Below, one piece after another: positions 11,886 to 20,423 of a stretch of DNA of 46,215 nt. Both the position numbers and the translations under genes were made by a program. The notes under the pieces are model-generated. The model was not told where the DNA came from. It was given only the letters and a program-made list of their open reading frames with translations, and made no database searches. The DNA comes from Tessaracoccus sp. SD287 (GTDB lineage Bacteria; Actinomycetota; Actinomycetes; Propionibacteriales; Propionibacteriaceae), in contig NZ_JADIJQ010000025.1 of assembly GCF_017355265.1 (NCBI RefSeq), positions 1 through 46,215 on the forward strand, read 5' to 3'. The first letter of the stretch is position 1. Every line of letters begins with the position of its first letter.

Positions 11886-13562
11886 GCTGCCAATACTTTG
11901 AAGACCCCCCGAAAACTGCCTGACGACACCCTGCGCGTGATTCCGCTCGGTGGGCTCGGCGACGTCGGCCGCAACATGGCCAGCCTCGAGATCAACGGAC
12001 AGTTGATGCTGGTCGACTGCGGCGTGCTGTTCCCCGAGGACGACCACCCCGGCGTCGACCTCATCCTGCCGGGACTGGACGCGCTGGAGGGACGACTGGA
12101 CGACGTGCAGGCCCTGGTCCTGACCCACGGGCACGAGGACCACATTGGCGCGGTGCCCTACCTGCTGCGCCGCCGCAACGACATTCCCGTCTACGGCTCC
12201 CGGCTGACCCTGGCCCTGCTCGAGAACAAGCTGCGGGAGCACCGCATCCGCAACCATGACCTGCGGGTGGTTGCCGAGGGCGACCGGATCACCGCCGGCG
12301 AGTTCGACTGCGAGTTCATTGCCGTCAACCACTCCATCCCCGATGCGCTGGCGGTGTTCGTCCGGACCAAGGCGGGCACCCTGTTGCACACCGGCGACTT
12401 CAAGATGGACCAGTTGCCGCTGGACGGTCGGATCACCGACCTGCGCGCCTTCGCCCGCCTGGGGGAGGAGGGCGTCGACCTGTTCCTGGTCGACTCCACC
12501 AACGCCGAGGTGCCCGGCTTCACCACCAGTGAGCGTGACATCGCCCCCGCCATGGAGCGGGTGTTCAGCACCTCCAACCAGAAGCTGATCGTGGCCTGCT
12601 TCGCCTCGCACGTGCACCGCGTGCAGCAGGTGATGGACGCCGCGGTGAAGTACGGCCGCAAGGTCGTCTACGTCGGACGCTCGATGATGCGCAACATGGG
12701 GGTGGCGCGTGACCTGGGGTACCTGCAGGTGCCCGAGAACACCCTGATCGACATGAAGGACATCGAGAAGTACCGCGACGACCAGGTCGTCATCATCTCG
12801 ACTGGCTCCCAGGGTGAGCCGTTGTCCGCCCTGGCGCGCATCGCCAACCACGAGCACCCGGTGATCCGGCTCGCCCCCGGCGACACGGTGCTGCTGGCCT
12901 CCTCGTTGATCCCCGGCAACGAGAACTCCGTGGGTCGGGTCATCAACGGCCTGACCCGTCTGGGCGCCAACATCGTCCACAAGGGCAACGCGATGGTGCA
13001 CGTGTCCGGCCACGCCTCGGCCGGCGAGTTGCTGTACTGCTACAACATCCTCAAGCCGCGCAACGTGATGCCCGTCCACGGCGAGGTGCGCCACCTCGTC
13101 GCCAACGGCGCACTGGCCATCAAGACCGGCATCCCCGCTGAACGGGTGCTGATCACCGAGGACGGGGGAGTGGTCGACCTCGCCAAGGGCCAGGCCAAGG
13201 TGGTCGGCAAGATCGACGCCGCCTACATCTTCGTCGACGGCTCGTCGGTGGGTGACATCTCCGAGAGCGAGCTGACCGACCGCAAGATCCTGGGCGAGGA
13301 GGGCTTCATCTCGATCGTTGCGGCCATCAACCTGCACGACGGCACCCTGGTCACCGGACCCGACATCACCGGACGCGGCTTCGGTGAGGCCGACTTCCAG
13401 CAGATCACCACCGAGGTTCGCCAGGCCCTGCTGAAGTCCATCCAGGAGGGCGCCGACGACTCCCACCGGCTGCAGCAGACCGTGCGCCGGACCGTCGGAC
13501 GGTGGGTCTCCAAGACCTACAGCCGCCGCCCCATGATCGTGCCGGTCGTCATCACCATCTAG
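11883..13562 (+). CDS. rnj: Ribonuclease J
   Basis: RNase J is a metallo-beta-lactamase/beta-CASP ribonuclease with endo- and 5'-3' exonuclease activity in mRNA and rRNA processing. The 559-residue protein begins with a core IPLGGLGDVGRNM, carries the zinc motif LTHGHEDHIGAVPYLL (HxHxDH), and later IAVNHSIPDA and HTGDFKMD. The beta-CASP part includes STGSQGEPLSALARIANHEH and the C-terminal PVHGEVRHLVANGALA. Length matches the family. The GTG start appears leaderless. A stem-loop follows the stop. Confidence 0.95.
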   Translation: MAANTLKTPRKLPDDTLRVIPLGGLGDVGRNMASLEINGQLMLVDCGVLFPEDDHPGVDLILPGLDALEGRLDDVQALVLTHGHEDHIGAVPYLLRRRNDIPVYGSRLTLALLENKLREHRIRNHDLRVVAEGDRITAGEFDCEFIAVNHSIPDALAVFVRTKAGTLLHTGDFKMDQLPLDGRITDLRAFARLGEEGVDLFLVDSTNAEVPGFTTSERDIAPAMERVFSTSNQKLIVACFASHVHRVQQVMDAAVKYGRKVVYVGRSMMRNMGVARDLGYLQVPENTLIDMKDIEKYRDDQVVIISTGSQGEPLSALARIANHEHPVIRLAPGDTVLLASSLIPGNENSVGRVINGLTRLGANIVHKGNAMVHVSGHASAGELLYCYNILKPRNVMPVHGEVRHLVANGALAIKTGIPAERVLITEDGGVVDLAKGQAKVVGKIDAAYIFVDGSSVGDISESELTDRKILGEEGFISIVAAINLHDGTLVTGPDITGRGFGEADFQQITTEVRQALLKSIQEGADDSHRLQQTVRRTVGRWVSKTYSRRPMIVPVVITI

Positions 13563-13588
13563 GCCCGGGTCGGCCATTTGGCCCGGGG
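13563..13588 (+). terminator. Palindromic stem-loop after rnj
   Basis: Immediately after the rnj stop, CCCGGG-TC-GGCC can pair with GGCC-CGGG around ATTT. No T tract follows. It is probably a terminator between rnj and the rpmB promoter. Confidence 0.45.
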
Positions 13589-13601
13589 GTGCTGCGCCCG
13601 C

Positions 13602-13607
13602 TATGAT
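13602..13607 (+). promoter_or_regulatory. Putative -10 element for rpmB
   Basis: TATGAT at 13602-13607 is a near-consensus -10 hexamer about 106 bp before the rpmB ATG and just past the rnj hairpin. The -35 position is GC-rich and not recognisable. Confidence 0.45.
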
Positions 13608-13712
13608 CGTCAGGTTGCTGTGCGGCCGTTCAGGCCCCAGCCCGCTTCCGGGGGTGGTCCCGGATCGGTACCGAATCACTCCGCAACAGCGGATCCACTA
13701 CGAGGAGACACC

Positions 13713-13898
13713 ATGGCTGCCGTGTGCGACGTCTGCGCCAAGAAGCCCAGCTTCGGCCACAACGTGCCCTGGTCGAAGAAGAAGACCAACCGCCGCTGGG
13801 ACCCGAACATCCAGCGCGTCCGCGCCACCGTCAATGGTGCCGCCAAGCGCCTCAACGTGTGCACCTCGTGCCTCAAGGCCGGCAAGGTCACCCGCTGA
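13713..13898 (+). CDS. rpmB: 50S ribosomal protein L28
   Basis: L28 is a small basic protein of the large subunit. The 61-residue sequence begins MAAVCDVCAKKPSFGHNV, then SKKKTNRRWDPNIQRVRA, and ends NVCTSCLKAGKVTR. The two Cys pairs (CDVC and CTSC) mark the zinc-binding (C+) form. ATG 13713 follows GAGGAGA. A GC-rich terminator with a T run follows. Confidence 0.95.
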   Translation: MAAVCDVCAKKPSFGHNVPWSKKKTNRRWDPNIQRVRATVNGAAKRLNVCTSCLKAGKVTR

Positions 13899-13941
13899 CC
13901 CTGCGCGTCCCACGCAGCATCGGCGCTTCGGCGCCACCTCA

Positions 13942-13966
13942 GGAGCCCACCGCGGTGGGCTCCTTT
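13942..13966 (+). terminator. Rho-independent terminator after rpmB
   Basis: GGAGCCCAC (13942-13950) pairs perfectly with GTGGGCTCC (13955-13963) around CGCG and is followed by TTT. It lies between rpmB and the recG promoter signature. Confidence 0.8.
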
Positions 13967-13984
13967 GCTGTCCCCGGTGCCCGC

Positions 13985-13999
13985 TAGCCTGCTGGGGTG
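13985..13999 (+). promoter_or_regulatory. Leaderless promoter signature for recG
   Basis: TAGCCT at 13985-13990 precedes the recG GTG at 13997 by exactly six bases. No Shine-Dalgarno is present, so a leaderless transcript is inferred. Confidence 0.5.
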
Positions 14000-16222
14000 G
14001 AGAATCGCTGGCAGACACCAACCTTTGAGCGGCTGAACACCCCCCTGGCCAAGGTGGTGGGCGACAAGACCGCGAAGGCATTCGCGCCACTGCGGGTCCA
14101 CACCGTGGGCGACCTGCTGCGGCACGTGCCGCGCCGCTACCTGGCGGGCACCGAGAACTCCGACCTGACCGGTCTGCCGATCGGTGAGGACGCGGCGGTG
14201 ATGGCCGTCGTCGACGAGGTCCGGATGGCCGGCCAGGAGCCGCGGATGCGGGTCGAGGCGACGCTGACAGATGGCAGGGGACGCCTCAGCGCCACCTTCT
14301 TCGGCAAGGCCCGTCTCTGCAAGTACTGGTTCTCGCTGCTGTCGGGCCGCCCCCGCGGCATCTTCGTCGGCCGGGTCGGTGAGTTCAACCACCGCCCGCA
14401 GCTCACCCACCCCAAGTTCGTCCTGTTCGACGACCGGGGCAACCCCACCGGCAAGGGGGACGTGGACGACCTGGTCGCTTCGGTCTCGCGTTCGGGTCTG
14501 GTGGGCATCTACCCGGCGACCTCGGCGCTGCCCACCTGGACGATTTCGGCCACGATCGCCATGGTCCTCGACCAGGTCCAGCCAGACCTGGCTGAACCCC
14601 TTCCCGACTGGGTGCGCGAGGCCGAACAACTGCCGCTCCTGGTCGACGCCTTCGCCGACGTCCACCTGCCCGACACGCGCGACAAGGCCGAACATGGCAT
14701 CGAGCGACTGCTGTTCGACGAGGCGCTTGCGCTGCAGTTGGCCATGGCCTATCGACGGGCCGACGCCGCGCGCGAACCGGCGCCTGCCATGAAGCACCGA
14801 CCCGGCGGTCTGCTCGACGCCCTGGACGCCCGGCTGCCGTTCACCATGACCGAGGGCCAGCGCACCGTCAGCGACGAGATCTTCGGCGAACTGCAGCACG
14901 AGCACCCGATGCAGCGGCTGCTGCAGGGTGAGGTGGGTTCGGGCAAGACCCTGGTGGCCACCCGAGCCATGGCCCGCGCCATCGACGCCGGCTACCAGGC
15001 GGCACTGCTCGCCCCCACCGAGGTGCTGGCCACCCAGCATGCCGAGACCCTGCGGGGCCTGCTGGGCGACCTGGGTGAGGGGCAGGTGCTCGGCGCCCCC
15101 GAGCAGGCCACCAAGGTGGTGGTGTTGACCGGGTCGATGCCTGCGGCGGCCCGCAAGCAGGTGCTGCTGGACATTGCCAGCGGTGAGGCCGGCATCGTCG
15201 TCGGCACCCATGCCCTGCTGGCCGAGCAGGTGATGTTCGCCTCTCTCGGGCTGGTCGTGGTCGACGAGCAGCACCGCTTCGGTGTGGAGCAGCGCGCCGC
15301 GCTCGGCACCAAGGCCGACCTGCGTCCGCACGTGCTGGTGATGACCGCCACCCCCATCCCTCGATCGGTCGCCATGACCGTCTTCGGCGACCTGGAGACC
15401 AGCACCCTGCGCGAGATCCCCGCCGGCCGGTCGACGGTGCAGACCACCGTCGTGGACGCCGCTCGTCACCCGGCCTGGGTGCAGCGCGCCTGGCAACGCA
15501 TCACCGAGGAGGTTGCCGAGGGTCGCCAGGCCTTCGTGGTGTGTTCCCGCATCAGCAAGAACCAGACCGACGCCGACCCCGAGATCGAGCCGGGGGCAGA
15601 GCAGGGCATGCCCGAGCCGCTGACGGTGGAGGAGTTGGCTGCTGAACTGGCCACCGGCCCCCTGCGGGGCTGCCGGGTGGCCATGCTGCACGGGCGGATG
15701 AGCGCCGACGACAAGGCCGAGACGATGGCGGCGTTCGCGTCGGGCCAGGTCGACGTGCTGGTGTCCACCACCGTGATCGAGGTCGGGGTCGACGTCCCCA
15801 ACGCCTCGATGATGGTGGTGATGGACGCCGACCGGTTCGGCATCTCGCAGCTGCACCAGCTGCGTGGCCGCATCGGACGCGGGGAGCATGCCGGTGTCTG
15901 CCTGCTGGTCAGCCATGCGCCGCTGGACAGCCCGGCGGCCCGGCGGCTGGCGGCGGTCGCCCGGTCCAGGGACGGCTTCGCGCTCGCCGAGGAGGATCTG
16001 GCCGCGCGCCGGGAGGGCAACATCCTGGGCAGTTCCCAGGCCGGAACCCGGTCGACGCTGCGCCTGCTGCGGGTGCTGGAGCACGCCCCGATCATTGAGG
16101 CGGCCCGCACCATCGCGAACCGCCTCGCAGCCGACGACCCGCAACGCGAGGATCCCCACCTGGCTGACATGGTGCGCCAGACCGAACTGCTGGCGGCGGG
16201 GGAGTGGCTCGAGAAGGGCTGA
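13997..16222 (+). CDS. recG: ATP-dependent DNA helicase RecG
   Basis: RecG is a double-strand DNA translocase that remodels stalled forks and branched intermediates. The 741-residue protein has an N-terminal wedge/OB-like region (ATLTDGRGRLSATFF around residue 90), then helicase motifs: I LLQGEVGSGKTLVA, II VVVDEQHRFG, III MTATPIPRS, IV-VI including MLHGRMSADDKAETM, VSTTVIEVGVDVPNAS and QLRGRIGRGEHAG. The RecG C-terminal DGFALAEEDLAARREGNILG segment is intact. GTG 13997 matches the leaderless signature. Confidence 0.96.
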   Translation: MENRWQTPTFERLNTPLAKVVGDKTAKAFAPLRVHTVGDLLRHVPRRYLAGTENSDLTGLPIGEDAAVMAVVDEVRMAGQEPRMRVEATLTDGRGRLSATFFGKARLCKYWFSLLSGRPRGIFVGRVGEFNHRPQLTHPKFVLFDDRGNPTGKGDVDDLVASVSRSGLVGIYPATSALPTWTISATIAMVLDQVQPDLAEPLPDWVREAEQLPLLVDAFADVHLPDTRDKAEHGIERLLFDEALALQLAMAYRRADAAREPAPAMKHRPGGLLDALDARLPFTMTEGQRTVSDEIFGELQHEHPMQRLLQGEVGSGKTLVATRAMARAIDAGYQAALLAPTEVLATQHAETLRGLLGDLGEGQVLGAPEQATKVVVLTGSMPAAARKQVLLDIASGEAGIVVGTHALLAEQVMFASLGLVVVDEQHRFGVEQRAALGTKADLRPHVLVMTATPIPRSVAMTVFGDLETSTLREIPAGRSTVQTTVVDAARHPAWVQRAWQRITEEVAEGRQAFVVCSRISKNQTDADPEIEPGAEQGMPEPLTVEELAAELATGPLRGCRVAMLHGRMSADDKAETMAAFASGQVDVLVSTTVIEVGVDVPNASMMVVMDADRFGISQLHQLRGRIGRGEHAGVCLLVSHAPLDSPAARRLAAVARSRDGFALAEEDLAARREGNILGSSQAGTRSTLRLLRVLEHAPIIEAARTIANRLAADDPQREDPHLADMVRQTELLAAGEWLEKG

Positions 16223-16225
16223 GTC

Positions 16226-16265
16226 GCTCGAACCGCCCTCGCTCGAACCGCCCTCACTCGAACCG
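16226..16265 (+). repeat. 15-bp tandem repeat between recG and a PPOX-like gene
   Basis: GCTCGAACCGCCCTC is present twice in tandem (16226-16240, 16241-16255), followed by a partial third unit (ACTCGAACCG). It starts four bases after the recG stop and runs into the 3' end of the convergent gene. It may be slippage expansion of that gene's C-terminal codons. Confidence 0.7.
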
Positions 16266-16661
16266 GTAGTAGCGTCCCGTGATCGTCGTCGGGGTGATGC
16301 GCACGTAGTGGTGCTTCACCGTTCCCGTCCATGGCCGCAGTGGCATCTTGTCGGCGCGGGCCAGTTCGTCGGGATCGGTGATCCGCTCGGCGGTGCCTCG
16401 GACCAGGACGCTCCATCCGGCGGTGTCGTCCCAGTCGTCGGCCTCGAAGGCGACGTGCTGGTTCAGGACCATCTCGGCGAGCTTGGTGCCCTCGGCGGTG
16501 CGGAAGACCACCGAGGAGCCGTCCACGACGAAGTTCACGGGAAAGATCGAGGGCTGGGTGTCATGGGCGGTGGCCAGGCGGCCCACCTCGACGCTGTCGA
16601 GGTATCCCCACGAGGTGTCCTCTTCGAGTTCGGTTGATTCGTTGCTGTTGATGTGGTGCAT
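16254..16661 (-). CDS. Pyridoxamine 5'-phosphate oxidase-like flavin-binding protein
   Basis: The 135-residue protein fits the split-barrel flavin reductase/PNPOx-like class seen widely in actinobacteria. It has VGRLATAHDTQPSIFPVNF early, VVFRTAEGTKLAEM mid-protein, the strand VAFEADDWDD, and SVLVRGTAERI, the usual order of small FMN- or F420-binding barrel proteins. The substrate cannot be told. ATG 16661 is the only in-frame start near the beginning of homology. It is convergent with recG and divergent from rsmD. Confidence 0.75.
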   Translation of the reverse strand: MHHINSNESTELEEDTSWGYLDSVEVGRLATAHDTQPSIFPVNFVVDGSSVVFRTAEGTKLAEMVLNQHVAFEADDWDDTAGWSVLVRGTAERITDPDELARADKMPLRPWTGTVKHHYVRITPTTITGRYYRFE

Positions 16662-16754
16662 GTCTCAATTCAACACTGTCGGGTGGACTCTTGCACAGGG
16701 TTTGTGAGACTTTTCACGTGCGCGGCGTGGAAAGCACCGCAGACTGGCTTTCGC

Positions 16755-16769
16755 TAGGCTGCCACGGTG
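16755..16769 (+). promoter_or_regulatory. Leaderless promoter signature for rsmD
   Basis: TAGGCT at 16755-16760 precedes GTG 16767 by exactly six bases, with no Shine-Dalgarno between. It has the same layout as the rnj, recG and ftsY elements. Confidence 0.5.
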
Positions 16770-17378
16770 AGCAGGATCGTGGCAGGAACAGCCCGCGGAC
16801 GCCGTCTGGAGACGCCGTCCGGTGGCGCAACCCGACCCACCACCGACCGGGTGCGAGAGGCCTTCTTCTCGGTGCTGGCCAGTTGGAACGGCACCGCCGA
16901 CCGGGCGGTCGAGGAGCAACTCGCCGGTCTGTCGGTGCTCGACCTGTACGCCGGTTCCGGCGCGATGGGGCTCGAGGCGGCCAGCAGGGGAGCGCATCCG
17001 GTGCTCATGGTCGAGGCCGATGCCCGCACCCACGACGTGGTCCGCCGCAACATTGCCCTCACCGGGCTGGCGGTGACCAGTCGCTGCGCCCGGGCAGAAT
17101 CGGTCGTCGGCGTCCCGAACCCCGGCAACGCCTACGACGTCGTCTGGCTCGACCCGCCCTACACCGTCGGCGTCGAGGCCCTCAACCCGCTGCTGGCGAG
17201 CATCCTGGCCAACGGCTGGGTGCGTCACGACGGCGTGGTCGTCGTCGAACGCTCCGGACGCGGCCCTGCCCCCGAACTGCCGGGCACCGACGCCTGGGAT
17301 CGCCGCTACGGCGAGACCACGCTGCACTGGTTTGCGCCAGCGGCGGCACCCGACCCCATCACCGAGGAGTCATCGTGA
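16767..17378 (+). CDS. rsmD: 16S rRNA (guanine(966)-N(2))-methyltransferase RsmD
   Basis: RsmD methylates G966 of 16S rRNA using SAM. The 203-residue protein begins VSRIVAGTARGRRLETP, has the SAM motif VLDLYAGSGAMGLEAASRGA near residues 55-75 and the catalytic DPPY in VVWLDPPYTVG. The TDRVREAFFSVL region near residue 32 is typical. The stop overlaps the coaD GTG (GTGA), so the two are coupled, as in many bacteria. Confidence 0.93.
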   Translation: MSRIVAGTARGRRLETPSGGATRPTTDRVREAFFSVLASWNGTADRAVEEQLAGLSVLDLYAGSGAMGLEAASRGAHPVLMVEADARTHDVVRRNIALTGLAVTSRCARAESVVGVPNPGNAYDVVWLDPPYTVGVEALNPLLASILANGWVRHDGVVVVERSGRGPAPELPGTDAWDRRYGETTLHWFAPAAAPDPITEESS

Positions 17379-17863
17379 AGGTTGCCTGCCCCGGGTCGTT
17401 CGACCCGATCACCCTCGGCCACGTCGAGGTGATCAGCCGTGCCCGGGACCTGTTCGGTGAGGTGGTCGTGGGCATCGGACGCAACTCCACCAAGAACCAC
17501 CTGTTCAGCACCGACGAACGCATCGACCTGGCCCGCCGGGTGCTGGGCGAGCTGCCCGGTGTCAGCGTGGAGGCCATCGACGGGTTGCTGGTCGACTTCT
17601 GCCACGAGCAGGGCGCCAGCGCCATCGTCAAGGGACTGCGGTTCGCCTCAGACTTCGACTACGAACTGCAGATGGCGCACATGAACCACCACGCCGGGCA
17701 GGTCGAGACGATCTTCCTGCCCGCCGGCCCCACCTACGGGACCGTCTCCTCGACGATGATGCGCCAGATTGCCCGGTTCGGCGGCGATGTCGCCAAGTTT
17801 CTGCCCCCGCTGGTCAACGAGGCCCTGGTTGCCCGCGTGGCCGAGCACCGCGCCGGGGGGTGA
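17375..17863 (+). CDS. coaD: Pantetheine-phosphate adenylyltransferase
   Basis: CoaD transfers AMP to 4'-phosphopantetheine, the penultimate step of coenzyme A synthesis. The 162-residue protein has the nucleotidyltransferase motif GSFDPITLGHVEV with TxGH-type TLGH at residues about 15-18, the LVDFCHEQGASAIVKGLR segment, DFDYELQMAHMN, and the second motif YGTVSSTMMRQI. GTG 17375 overlaps the rsmD stop by four bases and gives the expected length. Confidence 0.95.
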   Translation: MKVACPGSFDPITLGHVEVISRARDLFGEVVVGIGRNSTKNHLFSTDERIDLARRVLGELPGVSVEAIDGLLVDFCHEQGASAIVKGLRFASDFDYELQMAHMNHHAGQVETIFLPAGPTYGTVSSTMMRQIARFGGDVAKFLPPLVNEALVARVAEHRAGG

Positions 17864-17887
17864 CCCACGAGGGTTTCCTCCGGCGAT

Positions 17888-17916
17888 TTGGGCGCAGCGC
17901 CCCGACAGCGTAAAGT
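17888..17916 (+). promoter_or_regulatory. Putative promoter for the DUF177-rpmF-rnc-mutM cluster
   Basis: TTGGGC (17888-17893) and TAAAGT (17911-17916) are separated by 17 bp, a standard sigma-70-type layout. The element lies between coaD and the DUF177 gene, about 56 bp before the latter's ATG. Confidence 0.5.
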
Positions 17917-17971
17917 TGCTCGTCGGTCATCAACACCCTGGAAACCCCCGTTGGTGCAAGAAGGTCTGGTC

Positions 17972-18520
17972 ATGAACAATCCTCAGCGCTCGCTCGATGC
18001 CCGCTCGCCCCTCGTCCTCGAGGTCCACGAGCTCGGTCGTCGCGCCGGAACGATGAAGAAGGTCAGCCGGACCGTCCCCGCACCCGCAGGTTTGGGCATT
18101 GAGATGATCGGAGTGCCAGCAGGCTCCGACATTCCGCTCGAGCTCAGGCTCGAGTCGGTGGTGGAGGGCGTCTACGTCTCGGGGACCGCCGAGGTGGCGT
18201 TGGCCGGGGAGTGCTCACGGTGTCTGCGTCCGATCGAGGATGACCTCGCACTGGAGCTGCAGGAGCTGTACTTCTACCCGGACGACGACATCGAGGAGGA
18301 TGCGCACCTCGTGGTCGACGAACGCGTCGACCTTGAGCCGCTGATCCGTGACGCCGTGGTACTCGATTTGCCCTTCACCCCCTTGTGCCGGGAAGATTGT
18401 GCAGGTTTGTGCGTCGTCTGCGGCGCCAACCTCAACGATGACCCCGACCACGGGCACGGTGACAGGATCGACCCCCGCTGGGGCAAGCTCCTGGACCTGT
18501 CCGAGGGCGCGGAGAACTGA
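17972..18520 (+). CDS. DUF177 (YceD-type) ribosome-biogenesis-associated protein
   Basis: The 182-residue protein matches the DUF177 family, usually encoded directly before rpmF and linked to 23S rRNA accumulation. Features are the segment VSGTAEVALAGECSRCLRPI, acidic DDDIEEDAHLV, and the Cys-rich C-terminal LCREDCAGLCVVCGANLNDD, with four spaced cysteines that could bind zinc. ATG 17972 follows AAGAAGGTCTGG. An upstream in-frame start would read through the promoter region. Next gene: rpmF. Confidence 0.88.
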   Translation: MNNPQRSLDARSPLVLEVHELGRRAGTMKKVSRTVPAPAGLGIEMIGVPAGSDIPLELRLESVVEGVYVSGTAEVALAGECSRCLRPIEDDLALELQELYFYPDDDIEEDAHLVVDERVDLEPLIRDAVVLDLPFTPLCREDCAGLCVVCGANLNDDPDHGHGDRIDPRWGKLLDLSEGAEN

Positions 18521-18613
18521 AACACACCATCGGCTTCGGCCGTCATAGGACCACAACCGGCTCTTGGCCGGACACATTTCCGGCAATCCGGCCGGATGAT
18601 CGAGGAGATAACC

Positions 18614-18805
18614 GTGGCTGTTCCCAAGCGGAAGATGTCCCGCAGCAACACTCGCCACCGTCGCTCGCAGTGGAAGACCACTGTCGTCAGCACGGTGGTC
18701 TGCGTCAACCCTGCTTGCCGTGAGCCCCACCTGCAGCACACCGCCTGCCCCGCCTGCGGCCAGTACGGCCCCAAGGGTGAGCGTCGTCAGGTTCTCGAGG
18801 CCTGA
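18614..18805 (+). CDS. rpmF: 50S ribosomal protein L32
   Basis: The 63-residue basic protein starts VAVPKRKMSRSNTRHRRSQW, the L32 signature, and has two Cys pairs (CVNPAC and CPAC) for a zinc site. GTG 18614 has GAGGAGATA upstream. It sits between DUF177 and rnc, the usual order. Confidence 0.95.
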   Translation: MAVPKRKMSRSNTRHRRSQWKTTVVSTVVCVNPACREPHLQHTACPACGQYGPKGERRQVLEA

Positions 18806-18849
18806 GTGCTGCCCGTCAGCCCTCGGCTGACCACAGCGAGCAGCTCGTC

Positions 18850-19557
18850 ATGAGCCGCTTCCAAGAACTGCTCCAGGAGCTGGGTGTCCCCATCGACGCC
18901 CAGCTCCTTGCGCTTGCCCTGACCCACCGTTCGTGGGCCTACGAGAACGGCAACGGGCCGCACAACGAACGCCTGGAGTTCCTGGGCGACGCCGTGCTCG
19001 AGATCGTGGTCACCGAACACCTCTACCTCGCCTACCCGGACCTGCCCGAGGGACAACTCGCGAAGATGCGTGCCGCGGTCGTCAACGCGCACAGCCTGGC
19101 CGGGGTCGCCCGCGGGCTGGGGATTGGCCCGATGATCAAGCTGGGCCACGGCGAGGTCACCACCCGCGGCGCCGACAAGAGTTCCATCCTGGCCGACACC
19201 ACCGAGGCCCTGATCGGCGCCATCCACCTGTCCTCGGGCGGGGCTGAGGCGTCGGCGACGTTCGTGCGGCACCTGTTCGTCCCGCTCGTCGAGACGGCCG
19301 CCGCCCTGGGCCCCGGCCTGGACTGGAAGACCTCCCTGCAGGAGGTCTGCGCGGCCCAGGGACTCGGCGTGCCCAGCTACGAGGTCAGCCAGTCCGGGCC
19401 CGACCACCTGCGCCGGTACGTGGCCAGCGTGGTCGTCGACGGTAAGCGGCGCGGCACCGGTGACGGCACCTCCAAGCGGCTGGCCGAGACCCGGGCCGCC
19501 GAGGTGGCCTACCGGCGGCTCACCCGCGACGCTGCCAACCAGCCCGAGCGCGGCTGA
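18850..19557 (+). CDS. rnc: Ribonuclease III
   Basis: RNase III cleaves double-stranded RNA in rRNA and mRNA maturation. The 235-residue protein has the signature NERLEFLGDAVLEIVV near residues 38-53, the second acidic catalytic segment KSSILADTTEALIGAIHL, and a C-terminal double-stranded RNA-binding domain (DWKTSLQEVCAAQGLG ... GTSKRLAETRAAEVAYRRL). The last base of its TGA is the first base of the mutM ATG, so the two are tightly coupled. Confidence 0.95.
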   Translation: MSRFQELLQELGVPIDAQLLALALTHRSWAYENGNGPHNERLEFLGDAVLEIVVTEHLYLAYPDLPEGQLAKMRAAVVNAHSLAGVARGLGIGPMIKLGHGEVTTRGADKSSILADTTEALIGAIHLSSGGAEASATFVRHLFVPLVETAAALGPGLDWKTSLQEVCAAQGLGVPSYEVSQSGPDHLRRYVASVVVDGKRRGTGDGTSKRLAETRAAEVAYRRLTRDAANQPERG

Positions 19558-20423
19558 TGCCCGAACTTCCCGAGGTCGAGGTCGTGCGCCGCGGTCTCGA
19601 GCAGTTGATCGATGGCCGCACGATCCTGGCCACCCAGGTGCTGCACCCCCGCCCCGTCCGCACCCACCCCAGCGGCGTCGAGGGCTTCACGGTGGAGACC
19701 GTCGGGCGCACCTTTGCCACGCCGCGGCGTCGCGGCAAGTACCTGTGGCTGCCCTTCGAGGACGGCGACGCCATGCTGGCCCACCTGGGCATGAGCGGCC
19801 AGTTCAGGATCAATGCGCCCGCCGACCCGCTGCTTCCGAACACCCGGGTGCTCTTCGACCTGTCGGACGGGGTCCAGTTGCGGTTCGTCGACCAGCGGAT
19901 GTTCGGCGGGCTGTCCCTCAGCCCGGAGGGTGCGGTGCTGCCGGCCGAGATCGCCCACATCGCCCCCGACCCGTTCGAGTCGAGCTACGACCCCGGTCAG
20001 GTGGCGGCCCGCATCCGAAGCAGCGGCAGCGGCATCAAGAGACTGCTGCTGAACCAGCAGGTCGTCAGCGGCTTCGGCAACATCTACGTCGACGAGGCCC
20101 TGTGGCGCGCCCGGCTGCACTACGACCTGCCCGGCGAACGACTGAGCCGCCCCCGGGCCCTCAACCTGCTCGACCTCGGCCGGCAGGTGATGGCCGAGGC
20201 CCTCGAGGTCGGTGGCACCAGCTTCGACTCCCTCTACGTCAACGTGAACGGCGAGTCCGGCTACTTCGAACGCGGCCTGCAGGCCTACGGACGCGACGGG
20301 CTGCCCTGCCTGCGGTGCGGGCGGCTGCTCGTCCGCGAAGCCTTCATGAACCGCAGTTCGTACCGCTGCCCGAACTGCCAGCGGCGGCCCCGCCAACCAC
20401 GTCCCGCCGCGGCCGCCCACTAG
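19557..20423 (+). CDS. mutM: Formamidopyrimidine-DNA glycosylase (Fpg)
   Basis: MutM excises oxidised purines such as 8-oxoguanine and cleaves the strand at the abasic site. The 288-residue protein begins MPELPEVE (catalytic Pro2 and Glu3 counting Met1), has the conserved GKYLWLPF lysine, HLGMSGQFR, the NQQVVSGFGNIYVDE helix-two-turn-helix, and the C-terminal zinc finger CLRCG...CPNCQ. All key residues are present. The last 55 codons lie in a direct repeat shared with 38626-38790, and this copy probably came with the island, giving a chimeric but intact gene. ATG 19557 overlaps the rnc stop. Confidence 0.95.
   Translation: MPELPEVEVVRRGLEQLIDGRTILATQVLHPRPVRTHPSGVEGFTVETVGRTFATPRRRGKYLWLPFEDGDAMLAHLGMSGQFRINAPADPLLPNTRVLFDLSDGVQLRFVDQRMFGGLSLSPEGAVLPAEIAHIAPDPFESSYDPGQVAARIRSSGSGIKRLLLNQQVVSGFGNIYVDEALWRARLHYDLPGERLSRPRALNLLDLGRQVMAEALEVGGTSFDSLYVNVNGESGYFERGLQAYGRDGLPCLRCGRLLVREAFMNRSSYRCPNCQRRPRQPRPAAAAH

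Noticed and set aside
11829-13679. 817-residue minus-strand frame covering rnj
   Set aside because: Only the last 200 residues, downstream of ATG 11828, look like a real acetyltransferase; the rest is antisense to RNase J.
13676-16159. 827-residue minus-strand frame opposite recG
   Set aside because: It is the antisense shadow of RecG, whose helicase motifs are all intact on the plus strand.
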